Source: Jannaschia pagri
Lineage (GTDB): Bacteria; Pseudomonadota; Alphaproteobacteria; Rhodobacterales; Rhodobacteraceae
Assembly (NCBI RefSeq): GCF_019655435.1
Contig: NZ_BPFH01000004.1
Span: forward strand, 397,564-461,563
Reading direction: 5' to 3'
DNA length: 64,000 bases
In this document: piece by piece, positions 1 to 9,286 of the stretch
Position numbering within the stretch: position 1 is the stretch's first letter
How the letters are laid out: each line of letters opens with the position of its first letter
The notes under the pieces: generated by a model
The model's input: only the letters and a program-made list of their open reading frames with translations
Databases searched by the model: none
What the model was told of the DNA's origin: nothing
Program-made: the position numbers and the translations under genes

Positions 1-841
1 GGTCCAACTCCCGCCAGAAGAACTGGAACATGTCGACCGTGGGCTTGGTGGCATGGATCGCGACCATGCAGATGCGCCCTCGCGTGGCGGCGGCGGCGGT
101 CATCAGGTCGACGCCCTGTTGGCTGCCAGAGACCTCGAAGATCACATCCGCGCCCTTGCCGCCTGTCGCGGCATGGACCGCCTCGGCCACATCACCGTCC
201 TTGGGGTTGAGCGTCTCGAACCCGAGCCCCTTTGCAAAGGCCAAACGGTTTTCGTTGATTTCGGTGACCGTGACCTTGGCCACCGCCTCCCGCGCGACCA
301 TGGCGACCAGCATCCCGATGGGACCGCCCCCGATCACAAGCACGTCTTCGCCCGGTTGCACGGCGGCGCGGCTCACGTCATGGCAGGCCACAGCCAGCGG
401 TTCGATCAGGGCGGCGTGGGACAGGTCCAGCCCGTCAGGCAGCACATGGATCGTATGGGCAGGCACGTTCCAGCGTTGCTGAAACGCGCCGTCGTTGTCG
501 ATCCCGATGAAGGTCAGGTTGTGGCAGATGTGTTCGTGTCCCGCGCGGCAGGCCGGACAGTCGCCGCAATGGTCCAGCGGACGCACGACGATGGGCTGAC
601 CGGGGGCCAGGCCCTCGACCCCCTCGCCCAGGGCCGCGATCCGGCCCGACATTTCGTGACCGATGGTCCGCTCGAACCCCACGCGGGCGTCCATGTGGCC
701 CAGGTAGATGTGCAGATCCGTGCCACAGATCCCGCAATAGGCCACGTCGATCTGAACCTGACCGGGTCCAGGTGGCGGGGTCTCGACCGTCTCAATGGTA
801 AATGTCTTATCGCCGCGATAGACGGCTGCCTTGCTGCTCAT
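1..841 (-). CDS. Zinc-dependent alcohol dehydrogenase family protein, C-terminus cut by window edge
   Basis: Oxidises an alcohol or polyol with NAD(P) in the cytosol; the substrate cannot be read from sequence. The visible part starts at ATG 841 and runs off the left edge, so about 280 N-terminal residues are present out of a usual 340-350. It shows the catalytic zinc region CGICGTDLH followed by GHE, the structural-zinc cysteines in CGDCPACRAGHEHIC, and a Rossmann nucleotide-binding motif VIGGGPIGM. The layout fits the threonine/sorbitol/butanediol dehydrogenase group. It lies 11 nt upstream of the enolase-family gene on the same strand, and both probably belong to one sugar-acid or polyol catabolic operon. 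Family call firm, substrate unknown. Confidence 0.88.
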   Translation of the reverse strand, partial: MSSKAAVYRGDKTFTIETVETPPPGPGQVQIDVAYCGICGTDLHIYLGHMDARVGFERTIGHEMSGRIAALGEGVEGLAPGQPIVVRPLDHCGDCPACRAGHEHICHNLTFIGIDNDGAFQQRWNVPAHTIHVLPDGLDLSHAALIEPLAVACHDVSRAAVQPGEDVLVIGGGPIGMLVAMVAREAVAKVTVTEINENRLAFAKGLGFETLNPKDGDVAEAVHAATGGKGADVIFEVSGSQQGVDLMTAAAATRGRICMVAIHATKPTVDMFQFFWRELD

Positions 842-852
842 GGGGGTCCTTT

Positions 853-1947
853 CTAGGGCAGGAGGTTTGCCGCGTTCAGCTTGTCCCAGTCGAAGGCTAC
901 CCCGATGCCAGGGGCGTCCGGCGCAACGGCGCGGGCGTCTTCGACGACCAAGGGCCGCGTTGTGTAGGTGTCTATGGGAAAGCTGTGTACTTCCAACCAG
1001 CCACCATGGGGTTGGCTGGCGACGAGCGAGACGTGCAGCTCCTGCATCCCATGGCTGCAAACGGGGATGCCCGCTCCCTTCGCCCGCTCCGCCACTTGCA
1101 ACCACCCGGTGATGCCCCCGCAGTTGGAGGCATCGGGCTGAATGAAGCTCAGCTTGGACTGCGCGAAGGCGTAGTCGAACTCGTGAATCGTATGGAGGTT
1201 TTCGCCCATGGCCAGTGGCATGCCCGAGGCCTCGGCGATGCGGGCGTATCCCGCGTAATCATCGGGGATGGTCGGTTCCTCGAACCACGTGATGTCATAG
1301 GGGTCGAAGGCGCGCGCCGCCTCGATGGCCTGCTCTACCGACATGGAGTAATTCGCATCGACCATGAAGGTCACATCCGGCCCGATCGCCTCGCGCACGG
1401 CGGCGACCCGGGCCACATCTTGGGCGAGGGTCGGCTGCCCGACCTTGATCTTCACCCCGTCAAAGCCGCGGGCCACGTAGCCCTTCACGCTGTCCACCAG
1501 CTTGGGCAGGTCGTAGCCTAGGTCAATGCCACCGCAATAGGCCCGACAGGTTCGTCCCGCCCCACCGGCCATCTGCCACAGCGCCTGCCCGCTCCGCTTG
1601 CCACGCAGATCCCAGAGCGCGATATCCACCGCCGAGATGGCGAAGGACGCGATCCCGCCTCGCGCCACGTAGTGGACGTGCCACTTCATCGCCTCATGGA
1701 GGTCCTCGACCGGGGCCGCGTCTTGGCCCATCAGGAAGGGCGTCAGGTCATGTCGGACCATCGCCTCAATCGCGTGACCACCCTTGCCGCCGGTGTAGGT
1801 GTAGCCGGTTCCCGCCAACCCGTCGTCCGTCTGGATCGTGACGGTGACCAGCTCAAAGAAGTGATGGTCGCCGTGTTTGGCATCCACCAGAACCTCGGCG
1901 AGCGGCACCTGAAACAGGCGCACGTCGATAGAAGTGATCGTCGACAC
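853..1947 (-). CDS. Mandelate racemase/muconate lactonizing enzyme family protein (enolase superfamily)
   Basis: Enolase-superfamily enzyme that abstracts the proton alpha to a carboxylate, giving dehydration or epimerisation of a sugar acid or related substrate. The 364-aa barrel shows the KIKVG lysine motif, the metal ligands in MVDANYS, WFEEP and AMGEN, and a late SHG/H motif (CSHGMQE), which places it in the mandelate-racemase subgroup. An upstream in-frame ATG exists at 1983. GTG 1947 is preferred because GGGAGG sits about 6 nt before it, and translation there begins at the normal family N-terminus. It is followed by the zinc dehydrogenase on the same strand, suggesting a two-step sugar-acid pathway. 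The exact substrate is not determinable. Confidence 0.9.
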   Translation of the reverse strand: MSTITSIDVRLFQVPLAEVLVDAKHGDHHFFELVTVTIQTDDGLAGTGYTYTGGKGGHAIEAMVRHDLTPFLMGQDAAPVEDLHEAMKWHVHYVARGGIASFAISAVDIALWDLRGKRSGQALWQMAGGAGRTCRAYCGGIDLGYDLPKLVDSVKGYVARGFDGVKIKVGQPTLAQDVARVAAVREAIGPDVTFMVDANYSMSVEQAIEAARAFDPYDITWFEEPTIPDDYAGYARIAEASGMPLAMGENLHTIHEFDYAFAQSKLSFIQPDASNCGGITGWLQVAERAKGAGIPVCSHGMQELHVSLVASQPHGGWLEVHSFPIDTYTTRPLVVEDARAVAPDAPGIGVAFDWDKLNAANLLP

Positions 1948-2065
1948 GTCCCGCCTCCCCTCGGTCCCTGCTCGCCGCATCATGGTCGGATATTTCGAAA
2001 TGGCAATGGCCGGGGCGAGGCTCGCCCTTGGCTTGGCACGTTGGGTCGAGCCGTCCGTTGATGGA

Positions 2066-2102
2066 CAAAAAAAGCCCCAACGGCACGTCGGCAGTCGGGG
2101 CC
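2066..2102 (-). terminator. Intrinsic terminator of the small membrane-protein gene
   Basis: Read on the minus strand, a GC-rich stem closed by GCCCC/GGGGC is followed directly by seven T residues. It lies 35 nt past the stop of the 50-aa gene at 2137-2289 and is well placed to end that transcript before the enolase gene. Confidence 0.75.
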
Positions 2103-2136
2103 AGAAACTCAGACGCGTGTTCTGGATTGGGGAAGG

Positions 2137-2289
2137 TTATCGCGTGACCCTATGGACGTAGTAGGCCACCACCAGCGTCAGACCGACGATGGCGACGAGT
2201 GTCGCGCCCAGATGCGAGGCCTCAAGGGTGATGCCCAAAAGGGACAGCTCCACAAGCGGTTCACAGGCAGAAGACGAAGCGGCAGGCAT
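2137..2289 (-). CDS. Small single-pass membrane protein, 50 aa, function unknown
   Basis: A short protein of unknown function. Translation from ATG 2289 gives an alanine/serine-rich N-terminus, a hydrophobic segment at about residues 25-44 (LGATLVAIVGLTLVVAYY) and a basic tail HRVTR, so it should span the inner membrane once. The ORF extends upstream to 2337, but ATG 2289 has a GGAG Shine-Dalgarno about 7 nt ahead and is chosen. A strong intrinsic terminator 35 nt beyond its stop supports a real, separately transcribed unit. It is divergent from the dimethylglycine dehydrogenase-like gene. I recognise no family. Confidence 0.55.
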   Translation of the reverse strand: MPAASSSACEPLVELSLLGITLEASHLGATLVAIVGLTLVVAYYVHRVTR

Positions 2290-2710
2290 GGCAGATCTCC
2301 GAAGTGTGAGTGGGACCTCAAAAGTAGCCGCTGTCACCGGCCAGCACCTACGCCGCAGACTGCGGTCCTAACGCTACGACCTTTTGGACATTGACGTTGA
2401 CGGAGATGGGGATTCGTCGCGTGGGCGGTCGTGGCACTGGGCTACGCGTAACATTTACAAGCTTGTAAATCTGGGGTCGGACCGCTCGCACCACTGTGAT
2501 CTTGCATTTTTGTCGGTACGAATGCCCAAGATTTGTTGTGGATTGCGTGGGACGCCGCCGGTCAAAGCCGATGCCCCGCTGATCCGCAATCGGATGCGAG
2601 TTCTGACCGGTTCGATTCGACCTTCAAAAACGACATCCCCCCGTCGCAAGGGCGCATGATGTGACCGTGCTGACCCTTAGCCTTTCCGGAAACGGCGGAG
2701 GGCACGGGAC
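2290..2710. other. Gene-free divergent promoter region
   Basis: About 420 nt between the 50-aa gene (minus) and the dehydrogenase (plus). It contains the perfect palindrome at 2453-2470 and no convincing coding frame; short ORFs here overlap on both strands and lack ribosome-binding sites. Confidence 0.5.
2453..2470. promoter_or_regulatory. Perfect 18-bp palindrome, probable repressor operator
   Basis: ATTTACAAGCTTGTAAAT reads identically on both strands. It stands in an otherwise GC-rich divergent intergenic region, about 164 nt from the small membrane-protein start and 240 nt from the dehydrogenase start. Size and symmetry fit a dimeric TetR- or GntR-type regulator. No regulator gene is adjacent in the window, so the binding protein is unknown. 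Confidence 0.5.
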
Positions 2711-5146
2711 ATGCAAGAGACAGCGAGAGTGGTCGTGATCGGCGGCGGTGTGGTGGGATGCTCGGTGCTCTATCACTTGGCCAAGGGCGGCTGGACCGAT
2801 GTCCTTCTGCTGGAGCGGAGCGAGTTGACCTCCGGATCCACATGGCACGCGGCTGGCGGGTGCCACACCATCAACGGTGACCCGAATGTCGCCAAGCTCC
2901 AGAAGTACACCATCGAACTTTATAAAGAGATCGAGGAGCTGTCGGGTCAGGCCACCGGGTTCCACATGACCGGTGGCGTTCTGTTGGCCTCTACGCCGGA
3001 TCGGTTCGACTGGCTCAAGACGACGGCCGCCGCCGCGCGGATGAATGGGATCGAGGCGGAGGTGATCTCTCCGACCGAGGCGGCGGACGCCTTTCCGCTG
3101 ATGGACCCGACCAAGTTCGTTGGCGCCGTGCGCACCCATGTGGACGGGCATCTGGACCCGTCCGGCGTGACCTACGCCTACGCCAAATCCGCCCGCAAGC
3201 TGGGTGCCAAGATCGAGACCCATACCAAGGTCACGGGGATTGCGCGCCGGGGCGATGGATGGGTGGTGCAGACTGACAAAGGTGACGTCATCTGTGAGCA
3301 TGTGGTGAACGCAGGCGGCCTCTGGGCGCGGGAAGTCGGACGCATGGTCGGCCTGGAACTGCCCGTTCTGGCGATGGAGCATATGTACCTGCTGACCGAG
3401 GATATGCCCGAGGTCGCCCAGATCAATGCCGAGACCGGGCGCGAGGTTATCCATGCCGTCGACTTCGACGGGGAATTGTACCTACGCCAGGAACGGGGCG
3501 GGATGCTGATGGGCACCTACGAGCGGGCCTGCGTGCCCTGGTCTGAGCGCGAAACCCCTTGGGATTTCGGCCACGAGCTGCTGCAACCTGACATCGACCG
3601 GATCGCGCCCAGTCTAGAGGTCGGGTTTGAACATTTCCCCGCCTTCCAGACCGCTGGCATCAAGCAGATCATCAACGGACCCTTCACCTTCGCCCCGGAC
3701 GGCAACCCCTTGGTCGGCCCGATCCGAGGCTTGCCCGGCATGTGGTCCGCTTGCGGTGTGATGGCTGGTTTCAGCCAAGGCGGCGGCGTTGGGTTGAGCC
3801 TCGCGAATTGGATCATCGACGGCGATCCGGGCTTTGACGTCTGGGCCATGGACGTGGCGCGCTACGGCGACTGGGCGACGCTCAGCTACACAAACCCCAA
3901 GGTGCAGGAAAACTACGCACGGCGCTTCTCGATCCGCTTTCCGAACGAGGAATTGCCCGCCGCGCGGCCCCACAAGACCACGCCGATTTACGACCGCATG
4001 CTGGGTCTGGGCGCCCAAATGGGGGACAGCTGGGGCCTAGAGACACCTTTGTGGTTCTCCCCCGATGATACGCGCGACGTCTTCTCATGGCGCCGGTCCA
4101 CAGACTTTGCCCATGTGGCCAACGAGGTCCGCGCCTGCCGCGAGGGTGTGGGCCTCATGGAAACCAGCGGGTTCAGCAAGTTCTTGGTCCGCGGGCCCGG
4201 AGCACGGGCCTATCTGGATCGGGTCTTCGCCTGCAAAATCCCGGCAGTCGGTCGTATGGCCCTTGCGCCCATGCTCAAGGAAGACGGCAAGATTCAGGGA
4301 GACCTCACCATTTCCTGCCTGCCAATGCCTGCGGGCGGGGAGGAGTTCCTGCTGGTCGGATCCGGCATGGCCGAGGTCTTTTACGCGCGCTGGTTTGACC
4401 GTTTCCTGCCCGACGATGGGTCTGTCACCGTCGAGGTGCTGGGGCTAGGCCTCCTGGGCTTGTCCGTCGCAGGTCCCAAATCCCGCGCCGTGATGGAGGC
4501 GGTTACCGGCCAGGACATGTCGAACGCCGCCCACCGCTTCATGGCGGTCCGACGCATGGATGTAGGCCTTGCGCCCGCCATCGTCGGTCGTGTCAGCTTT
4601 ACGGGTGATCTGGGCTATGAGATCTGGATGAAACCGGAATACCAGCGCAGCCTGTTTGATGCCCTTATGGCATCGGGCGCCGCCCACGGGATCAAACCGT
4701 TTGGCCTGCGCGCCCTAAACGCCATGCGGCTGGAGAAGTCCTACGGCGGCTGGGGGACGGAGTTCCGGCCTCTCTATGGTCCAGTGGAGGCGGGCCTAGA
4801 TCGGTTCGTCGCCTACACGAAGGCAACCGAATTCGTGGGAAAAGAAGCGGCCGTGTCGGAGCGCGCCACGGGCGGGACCAAGAGGCTGTGTAGTTTTGTG
4901 GTCGAGGCAGTGGATGCCGACGTCATGCATGATGAGCCCATTTGGTTGGGAGATGAACGGGTTGGCTATGTGACCTCTGGCGGGTTTGCCCACCATGCGG
5001 GGGTTTCGATGGCGCTCGGCTATGTGGACAAGGCCCATGCCAATGCTGATGGCCCCTGGACGGTAGAGCTGCTTGGCGAACGGCTTCCCATGCGCCCGCA
5101 GCCGGTGGCGCTGTTCGATGCAAACGGCGCGCGACAACGGGGATAG
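2711..5146 (+). CDS. Dimethylglycine/sarcosine dehydrogenase-like FAD oxidoreductase with GcvT domain
   Basis: An 811-aa two-part enzyme that probably demethylates an N-methylated amine such as dimethylglycine or sarcosine, passing the methyl as a one-carbon unit to tetrahydrofolate. The N-terminal half is a DAO-type FAD domain with GGGVVG at residues 11-16 and the SGSTWHAAGG segment; His46 matches the position of covalent FAD attachment in dimethylglycine dehydrogenase. The C-terminal half (about 430-805) is a GcvT/aminomethyltransferase fold. A good Shine-Dalgarno (CGGAGG) precedes ATG 2711. Roseobacters use such enzymes in glycine-betaine and methylamine breakdown. The exact substrate is inferred, and other GcvT-fused oxidases are possible. 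Confidence 0.88.
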   Translation: MQETARVVVIGGGVVGCSVLYHLAKGGWTDVLLLERSELTSGSTWHAAGGCHTINGDPNVAKLQKYTIELYKEIEELSGQATGFHMTGGVLLASTPDRFDWLKTTAAAARMNGIEAEVISPTEAADAFPLMDPTKFVGAVRTHVDGHLDPSGVTYAYAKSARKLGAKIETHTKVTGIARRGDGWVVQTDKGDVICEHVVNAGGLWAREVGRMVGLELPVLAMEHMYLLTEDMPEVAQINAETGREVIHAVDFDGELYLRQERGGMLMGTYERACVPWSERETPWDFGHELLQPDIDRIAPSLEVGFEHFPAFQTAGIKQIINGPFTFAPDGNPLVGPIRGLPGMWSACGVMAGFSQGGGVGLSLANWIIDGDPGFDVWAMDVARYGDWATLSYTNPKVQENYARRFSIRFPNEELPAARPHKTTPIYDRMLGLGAQMGDSWGLETPLWFSPDDTRDVFSWRRSTDFAHVANEVRACREGVGLMETSGFSKFLVRGPGARAYLDRVFACKIPAVGRMALAPMLKEDGKIQGDLTISCLPMPAGGEEFLLVGSGMAEVFYARWFDRFLPDDGSVTVEVLGLGLLGLSVAGPKSRAVMEAVTGQDMSNAAHRFMAVRRMDVGLAPAIVGRVSFTGDLGYEIWMKPEYQRSLFDALMASGAAHGIKPFGLRALNAMRLEKSYGGWGTEFRPLYGPVEAGLDRFVAYTKATEFVGKEAAVSERATGGTKRLCSFVVEAVDADVMHDEPIWLGDERVGYVTSGGFAHHAGVSMALGYVDKAHANADGPWTVELLGERLPMRPQPVALFDANGARQRG

Positions 5147-5246
5147 ACCAGCCCGCCGGTCCTAGGACTTCCGACGACCCAGTGGCTGTTGTCGTGGGCA
5201 AAGGGCTGTCTTAGACGTCCTGAATGCTACGAACCGCTTCCAGCCG

Positions 5247-5834
5247 ATGACCCGCCCTGCCCCCGCCATAATTGTTCTTGCCGCCGGTGCCTCGCGACGG
5301 ATGCGGGGGGCAGAGAAGTTGCTGGAAGAAATTGACGGCACGCCACTGGTCTTACGCGCCGTGCGGGCCGCCTGTGCAACCGTGAACGAGGTCATTGTCG
5401 TCCTTCCGGCGGCAGATCGGGCGCGGCAGGCTTGGTTAACCGATTGCCCCGCGCGCTTGGTCCACGTGGAGCAGCGTGCGATGTCCGCCTCCATTGCCGC
5501 TGGTATTGCGGCCTGCCAGAGCGATGCCGCGCTCGTGCATCTGGCCGATATGCCTGAGATCGACGCAAGCCACCTAGGCACGATGGTCGAGGCCTGGCAA
5601 ACCCGCGACTGCCGCGTTTTGCGCGCCACTACAGCGCAAGGCGTGCCCGGGCAGCCGGTCATCTTTGACCGCACTCTGTTCGAGGACCTCAAAGCCTTGC
5701 AAGGCGACGTCGGCGCCCGCGATGTGATCGCGGCCCATGGTGTAGAGACTATCGCCTTGCCAGGAGAGGCCGCGCAGATCGATCTTGATACGCCGGAGGC
5801 TTGGGAGGCATGGCGCGCGGCGCGGCGCGTCTAG
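5247..5834 (+). CDS. MobA-like NTP transferase domain protein (MocA-type)
   Basis: A 195-aa nucleotidyltransferase of the MobA/MocA type, which joins a nucleotide to a cofactor or sugar. The family signature is at the N-terminus: LAAGASRRMRG followed by EKLL, the nucleotide-binding loop with its lysine. VHLADMPEI supplies the metal-binding aspartate region. The closest functional relatives are molybdenum-cofactor cytidylyltransferases, but the gene is not beside a xanthine dehydrogenase or coxF-like gene here, so its substrate is open. The Shine-Dalgarno before ATG 5247 is weak. It follows the dehydrogenase after 100 nt on the same strand. Confidence 0.8.
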   Translation: MTRPAPAIIVLAAGASRRMRGAEKLLEEIDGTPLVLRAVRAACATVNEVIVVLPAADRARQAWLTDCPARLVHVEQRAMSASIAAGIAACQSDAALVHLADMPEIDASHLGTMVEAWQTRDCRVLRATTAQGVPGQPVIFDRTLFEDLKALQGDVGARDVIAAHGVETIALPGEAAQIDLDTPEAWEAWRAARRV

Positions 5835-5914
5835 CACATTTGTTCCTATAAAGTTCACTAAACCTTAGGCTTCGACCGATATCCCGAACGGGTGAGGATT
5901 TCGTCGGGGGGCCG

Positions 5915-7168
5915 ATGCTACAACAGAACATTAATCTTGCGAGCGCTGCACCGGCGGCGGACGACATGGCGGATGCTTTGATCGATCAGGCCCTTGCCGC
6001 TGTCCGTGACCATATGGGGATGCCGATCGCCTACCTGTCGGAGTTTGTGGGCGACACAACGGTCTTTCGCCATGTGAACGCGCCGGGCTTGGAGGGTCTG
6101 ATAAAGCCGGGGGATACCCGTTCCCTCGACGAAGTCTACTGCAAGCACATCCTATCAGGCGATTTGCCGGAGCTGATCCAAGACACTTCTGCTCTGCCGC
6201 TGGCACGGTCCTTGCCAATTACGCAGGCGGCCCCAATCGGCAGCCACGCGAGCCTACCCGTTCGGCGGGCCGATGGATCGGTCTACGGCATGTTCTGTTG
6301 CCTCTCGCCGGATCCAAACCCCGACCTCACGCACCGCGATTTGAAGGTCATGGGAATGTTCGCGGAATTGGCGGCCGAGCAGATCCGCATGCGCCTGGCC
6401 CGTCAAACCAAAGAGAAGGCGGCCAGCGCACGCATCGCTGCCGTGATCCAGGCGCGCGATTTCGACGTCGTGTATCAGCCGCTCTACCGTTTGTCTGATG
6501 GTGGGTTGGCCAGCTTTGAAGCGCTCTGCCGGTTCCGCCCGGCCCCGTACCGAAGCCCGGACAAATGGTTCAACGAGGCGGCGGGCATAGGACTACAGCG
6601 CGAGCTTGAACTGGCGGTCATCGAGATGGCTTTGACGGGTCTCGACGCGCTCCCATATGGGACGCGCTTGGCGGTCAACATCTCGCCAAAGACGGTGGCC
6701 GAGGGGGGGCTTCTTCCACTGCTCCGGCAGTGCGATGCCAGACGTGTGACAGTAGAGATTACCGAACATGAGGACCCAGGCGACATCGAAAAGCTGGTCA
6801 TGGGATTGCAAGGCATCCGAGGGACCGGCGCGGCCATCGCCGTAGACGACGTGGGGGCTGGGTATTCTGGGCTTCAACAGATCCTGCGTATTCAGCCGGA
6901 TGTCCTGAAGCTCGACATGTCGCTCGTGCGTGACATCGACCGGGACCCGGCGCGCCGCTCCTTGGCGACTGCGCTCCTGCACTTCGCCCAAGAAACCAAG
7001 GCGGCCGTCGTTGCCGAAGGGATTGAACGTCCGGAGGAATGGCACCTGCTGGCCCAACTTGGTGTGACCTATGGGCAAGGCTGGTTAATGGCGAAACCGG
7101 GGCGCATTGCCGATGCCCCGCTCCGCGTGGACCCGCACCCCTTGGTAGTCAGTGACCCATCTCGGTGA
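5915..7168 (+). CDS. GAF-EAL cyclic-di-GMP phosphodiesterase
   Basis: A 417-aa cytosolic protein with a GAF sensor domain (about residues 20-160) and an EAL domain (about 175-405), predicted to hydrolyse c-di-GMP in response to a small ligand or redox cue. The catalytic set looks complete: E202 of the EAL motif, N255 in VNIS, E284 in ITE, D311-D312 in DDVGAGYSGL, K332 and E368 in AEGIE, so activity is expected. The loop reads DDVGAGYSGL rather than the usual DDFGAGYSSL. There is no GGDEF domain and no membrane segment. GGGGGG-type sequence precedes ATG 5915. Downstream lies a 630-nt gene-free stretch. Confidence 0.9.
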   Translation: MLQQNINLASAAPAADDMADALIDQALAAVRDHMGMPIAYLSEFVGDTTVFRHVNAPGLEGLIKPGDTRSLDEVYCKHILSGDLPELIQDTSALPLARSLPITQAAPIGSHASLPVRRADGSVYGMFCCLSPDPNPDLTHRDLKVMGMFAELAAEQIRMRLARQTKEKAASARIAAVIQARDFDVVYQPLYRLSDGGLASFEALCRFRPAPYRSPDKWFNEAAGIGLQRELELAVIEMALTGLDALPYGTRLAVNISPKTVAEGGLLPLLRQCDARRVTVEITEHEDPGDIEKLVMGLQGIRGTGAAIAVDDVGAGYSGLQQILRIQPDVLKLDMSLVRDIDRDPARRSLATALLHFAQETKAAVVAEGIERPEEWHLLAQLGVTYGQGWLMAKPGRIADAPLRVDPHPLVVSDPSR

Positions 7169-7798
7169 TCTGACCCTTGGCTCAGATTTAGGCGCGCTGA
7201 CGTTTGCTTCTCTTGAGGACGGTTTCGACACCCCAAGTCAGAACTGTGTGTGCCGCTGAGTCTGTAAAGAACAATTGCACCAGATAGACGCGTGTTCGGA
7301 ACGGCGCCGATCAGAGCATTTTTGGGTTTTGGCGTGACGCGCTGTGATCATCGGGTTTGTCAAATACGATCGATGGCTCAAGCGGCAGGATCGGACCTCG
7401 TTTTGGGGCCGCCCAGTTATTCTTGACTAGAGCCTGGGCCTGGATCTCTCTGCCGTTCAATTCACCGGCGTCTTATCGAGAAAGCTCCAGGTGTATGTTT
7501 TGAACGATCGTCTCAAATCCAGCATCGACGGCACGGACACATAGGTCGATGCCGTCCAAATTGTTGGGCCTCGGAGAAGCAAAAGCCCTAAATCCGGTAC
7601 CAATAACGTCTGCAGGCTCAGATGAGCCAACGACTGCTTCTAAACGGCGACAGCGCTCGGAGCGGCCGCGATAGGATGAACTAAGCGCAACAGCCCGTAC
7701 CATGAAGTATCAGATGACCGAAACCCACGCCCCAATGCCGTTTGGCGCGCGGCCCTACGTTCCTAAAACCGCAGGGCCAAGCTGCCAGATCGCGCTCC
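7169..7798. other. Gene-poor intergenic stretch
   Basis: About 630 nt with lower GC than the neighbours between the EAL gene (plus) and lipA (minus, convergent). One 76-codon minus-strand frame (7473-7703) has no recognisable domain and no clear ribosome-binding site. I see no RNA gene or insertion-sequence ends. Confidence 0.45.
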
Positions 7799-8752
7799 TC
7801 AGGCGCGCCCCAGGCGATCAAGGCGCGCGGCGCGCAACCGTTGGAAGTCGTCGCCGGCGTGATAACTCGACCGGGTCAGCGGCGTTGCCGACACCATCAG
7901 GAACCCCTTCCCGTAGGCCGCCTTCTCATAGCTCGCGAATTCCTCGGGCGTCACGAAGCGGTCCACGGCGTGGTGCTTCGGCGTGGGTTGCAGATATTGC
8001 CCGATGGTCAGGAAATCGATGTCCGCCGCACGCATATCGTCCATGACCTGCAAGACGGCTTGCCGGTCTTCGCCCAGGCCCACCATGATGCCGGACTTGG
8101 TGAACATGGTCGGGTCCATTTCCTTTACACGCTGCAACAGACGCAAGGAATGGAAGTAGCGCGCGCCGGGCCGAACCTCGGGGTAGAGGCCGGGGACCGT
8201 CTCTAGATTATGGTTAAAGACATCCGGTTTGGCGGACACGACGACCTCCAAAACGGATGGGTCGGCTTTGATAAAGTCGGGCGTGAGGATTTCGATCGTC
8301 GTGCCCGGCGACCTTTTTCGTACGGCCCGGATCGTTTGGGCGAAATGCTCCGCGCCACCATCGGCCACGTCGTCACGGTCGACGCTCGTGATCACCACGT
8401 GGTTCAAGCCTAGCTTTTGCACCGCATCGGCCACGCGCCCGGGTTCGAACACGTCGAGCGCCTCTGGCGGCTTCCCAGTGGCGATGTTGCAGAACGTACA
8501 GGCGCGGGTGCAGACCTCGCCCATGATCATCATGGTGGCGTGCCCTTGGGACCAGCATTCGCCCACGTTGGGGCACCCGGCCTCTTCGCAGACGGTGGTC
8601 AGCCGGTGTTCCCGCATGATCTTATGGGTCGCTTTGTACCCTTCGCCGACCGGGGCCTTCACTCGGATCCAGTTGGGCTTCTTCGGCTGGGGATTGTCCG
8701 GGCGGCGCGCCTTTTCTGGGTGCCGCTGCTCTGGGATTTTTAGGTCACGCAT
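7799..8752 (-). CDS. lipA: Lipoyl synthase
   Basis: Radical-SAM enzyme that inserts two sulfurs into protein-bound octanoyl groups to make lipoate for pyruvate and 2-oxoglutarate dehydrogenases and the glycine cleavage system. The 317-aa product has the auxiliary-cluster cysteines in [12 protein letters not shown] and the radical-SAM triplet CTRACTFC, plus the C-terminal RSSYHA region that supplies a serine ligand. The length is normal. ATG 8752 has GGAG upstream. The partner lipB is not in the window. Confidence 0.97.
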   Translation of the reverse strand: MRDLKIPEQRHPEKARRPDNPQPKKPNWIRVKAPVGEGYKATHKIMREHRLTTVCEEAGCPNVGECWSQGHATMMIMGEVCTRACTFCNIATGKPPEALDVFEPGRVADAVQKLGLNHVVITSVDRDDVADGGAEHFAQTIRAVRKRSPGTTIEILTPDFIKADPSVLEVVVSAKPDVFNHNLETVPGLYPEVRPGARYFHSLRLLQRVKEMDPTMFTKSGIMVGLGEDRQAVLQVMDDMRAADIDFLTIGQYLQPTPKHHAVDRFVTPEEFASYEKAAYGKGFLMVSATPLTRSSYHAGDDFQRLRAARLDRLGRA

Positions 8753-8860
8753 GGGAGACTCCGCTTCGCTACCGCGTAGATAGCCACTCTGCCCCTCGGA
8801 CGCCAGGGGCGCGGGGCCGCAGGGCTGGCCGCAGCCCGATGGCGCGTTACCTCCCCCTAC

Positions 8861-9286
8861 ATGCTGAAACCTTTCATTGCCGCCCTCTTAGTTATGCCCT
8901 CCCACGCGTTTGCATGGACCTTTTCACCTGTGCCGATCTGTACCCTGGCCCACGTGGAACCCTCGGCTTTGGTGATGGTCACCTATGATCCAGACACGCG
9001 CCTCTATGCGCTTCATATGGAGCGTGCGGGGGGATGGCCGGAAGCTGAGGTCTTCGCGCTTCGGTTTGAGGACGGCGCGGCTCTCACCATCTCGACCGAC
9101 CGCCATGTGGTGGAGGGCACGCGATTGACAGTGATCGACCGTGGGTTCGGAAACGTTCTGAGGGGGTTAGAGGCAAATACTAAGGCAGTCGCAGTGCTGG
9201 GCGACCTGAGTGTCGAGGTCTCCCTCACCGACGCGGCACCGGCGGTGGCCGCGTTTCGCGACTGTCCTGCCGAAGGGTTGGTCTAG
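8861..9286 (+). CDS. Hypothetical exported protein, 141 aa
   Basis: Begins with a short signal peptide (hydrophobic FIAALLVMP then cleavage after AFA, about residue 18), so the mature 120-aa protein should be periplasmic. Two cysteines, near residue 27 and near the C-terminus (FRDCP), could form a disulfide. The rest looks like beta structure. I do not recognise a named family. The ORF starts only a few bases after the intergenic region shared with divergent lipA, with no obvious Shine-Dalgarno. Its stop overlaps the convergent speB stop by 4 nt. Confidence 0.7.
   Translation: MLKPFIAALLVMPSHAFAWTFSPVPICTLAHVEPSALVMVTYDPDTRLYALHMERAGGWPEAEVFALRFEDGAALTISTDRHVVEGTRLTVIDRGFGNVLRGLEANTKAVAVLGDLSVEVSLTDAAPAVAAFRDCPAEGLV

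Noticed and set aside
7473..7703. 76-codon minus-strand ORF after the EAL gene
   Set aside because: No ribosome-binding site, no domain, weak codon bias; treated as non-coding.
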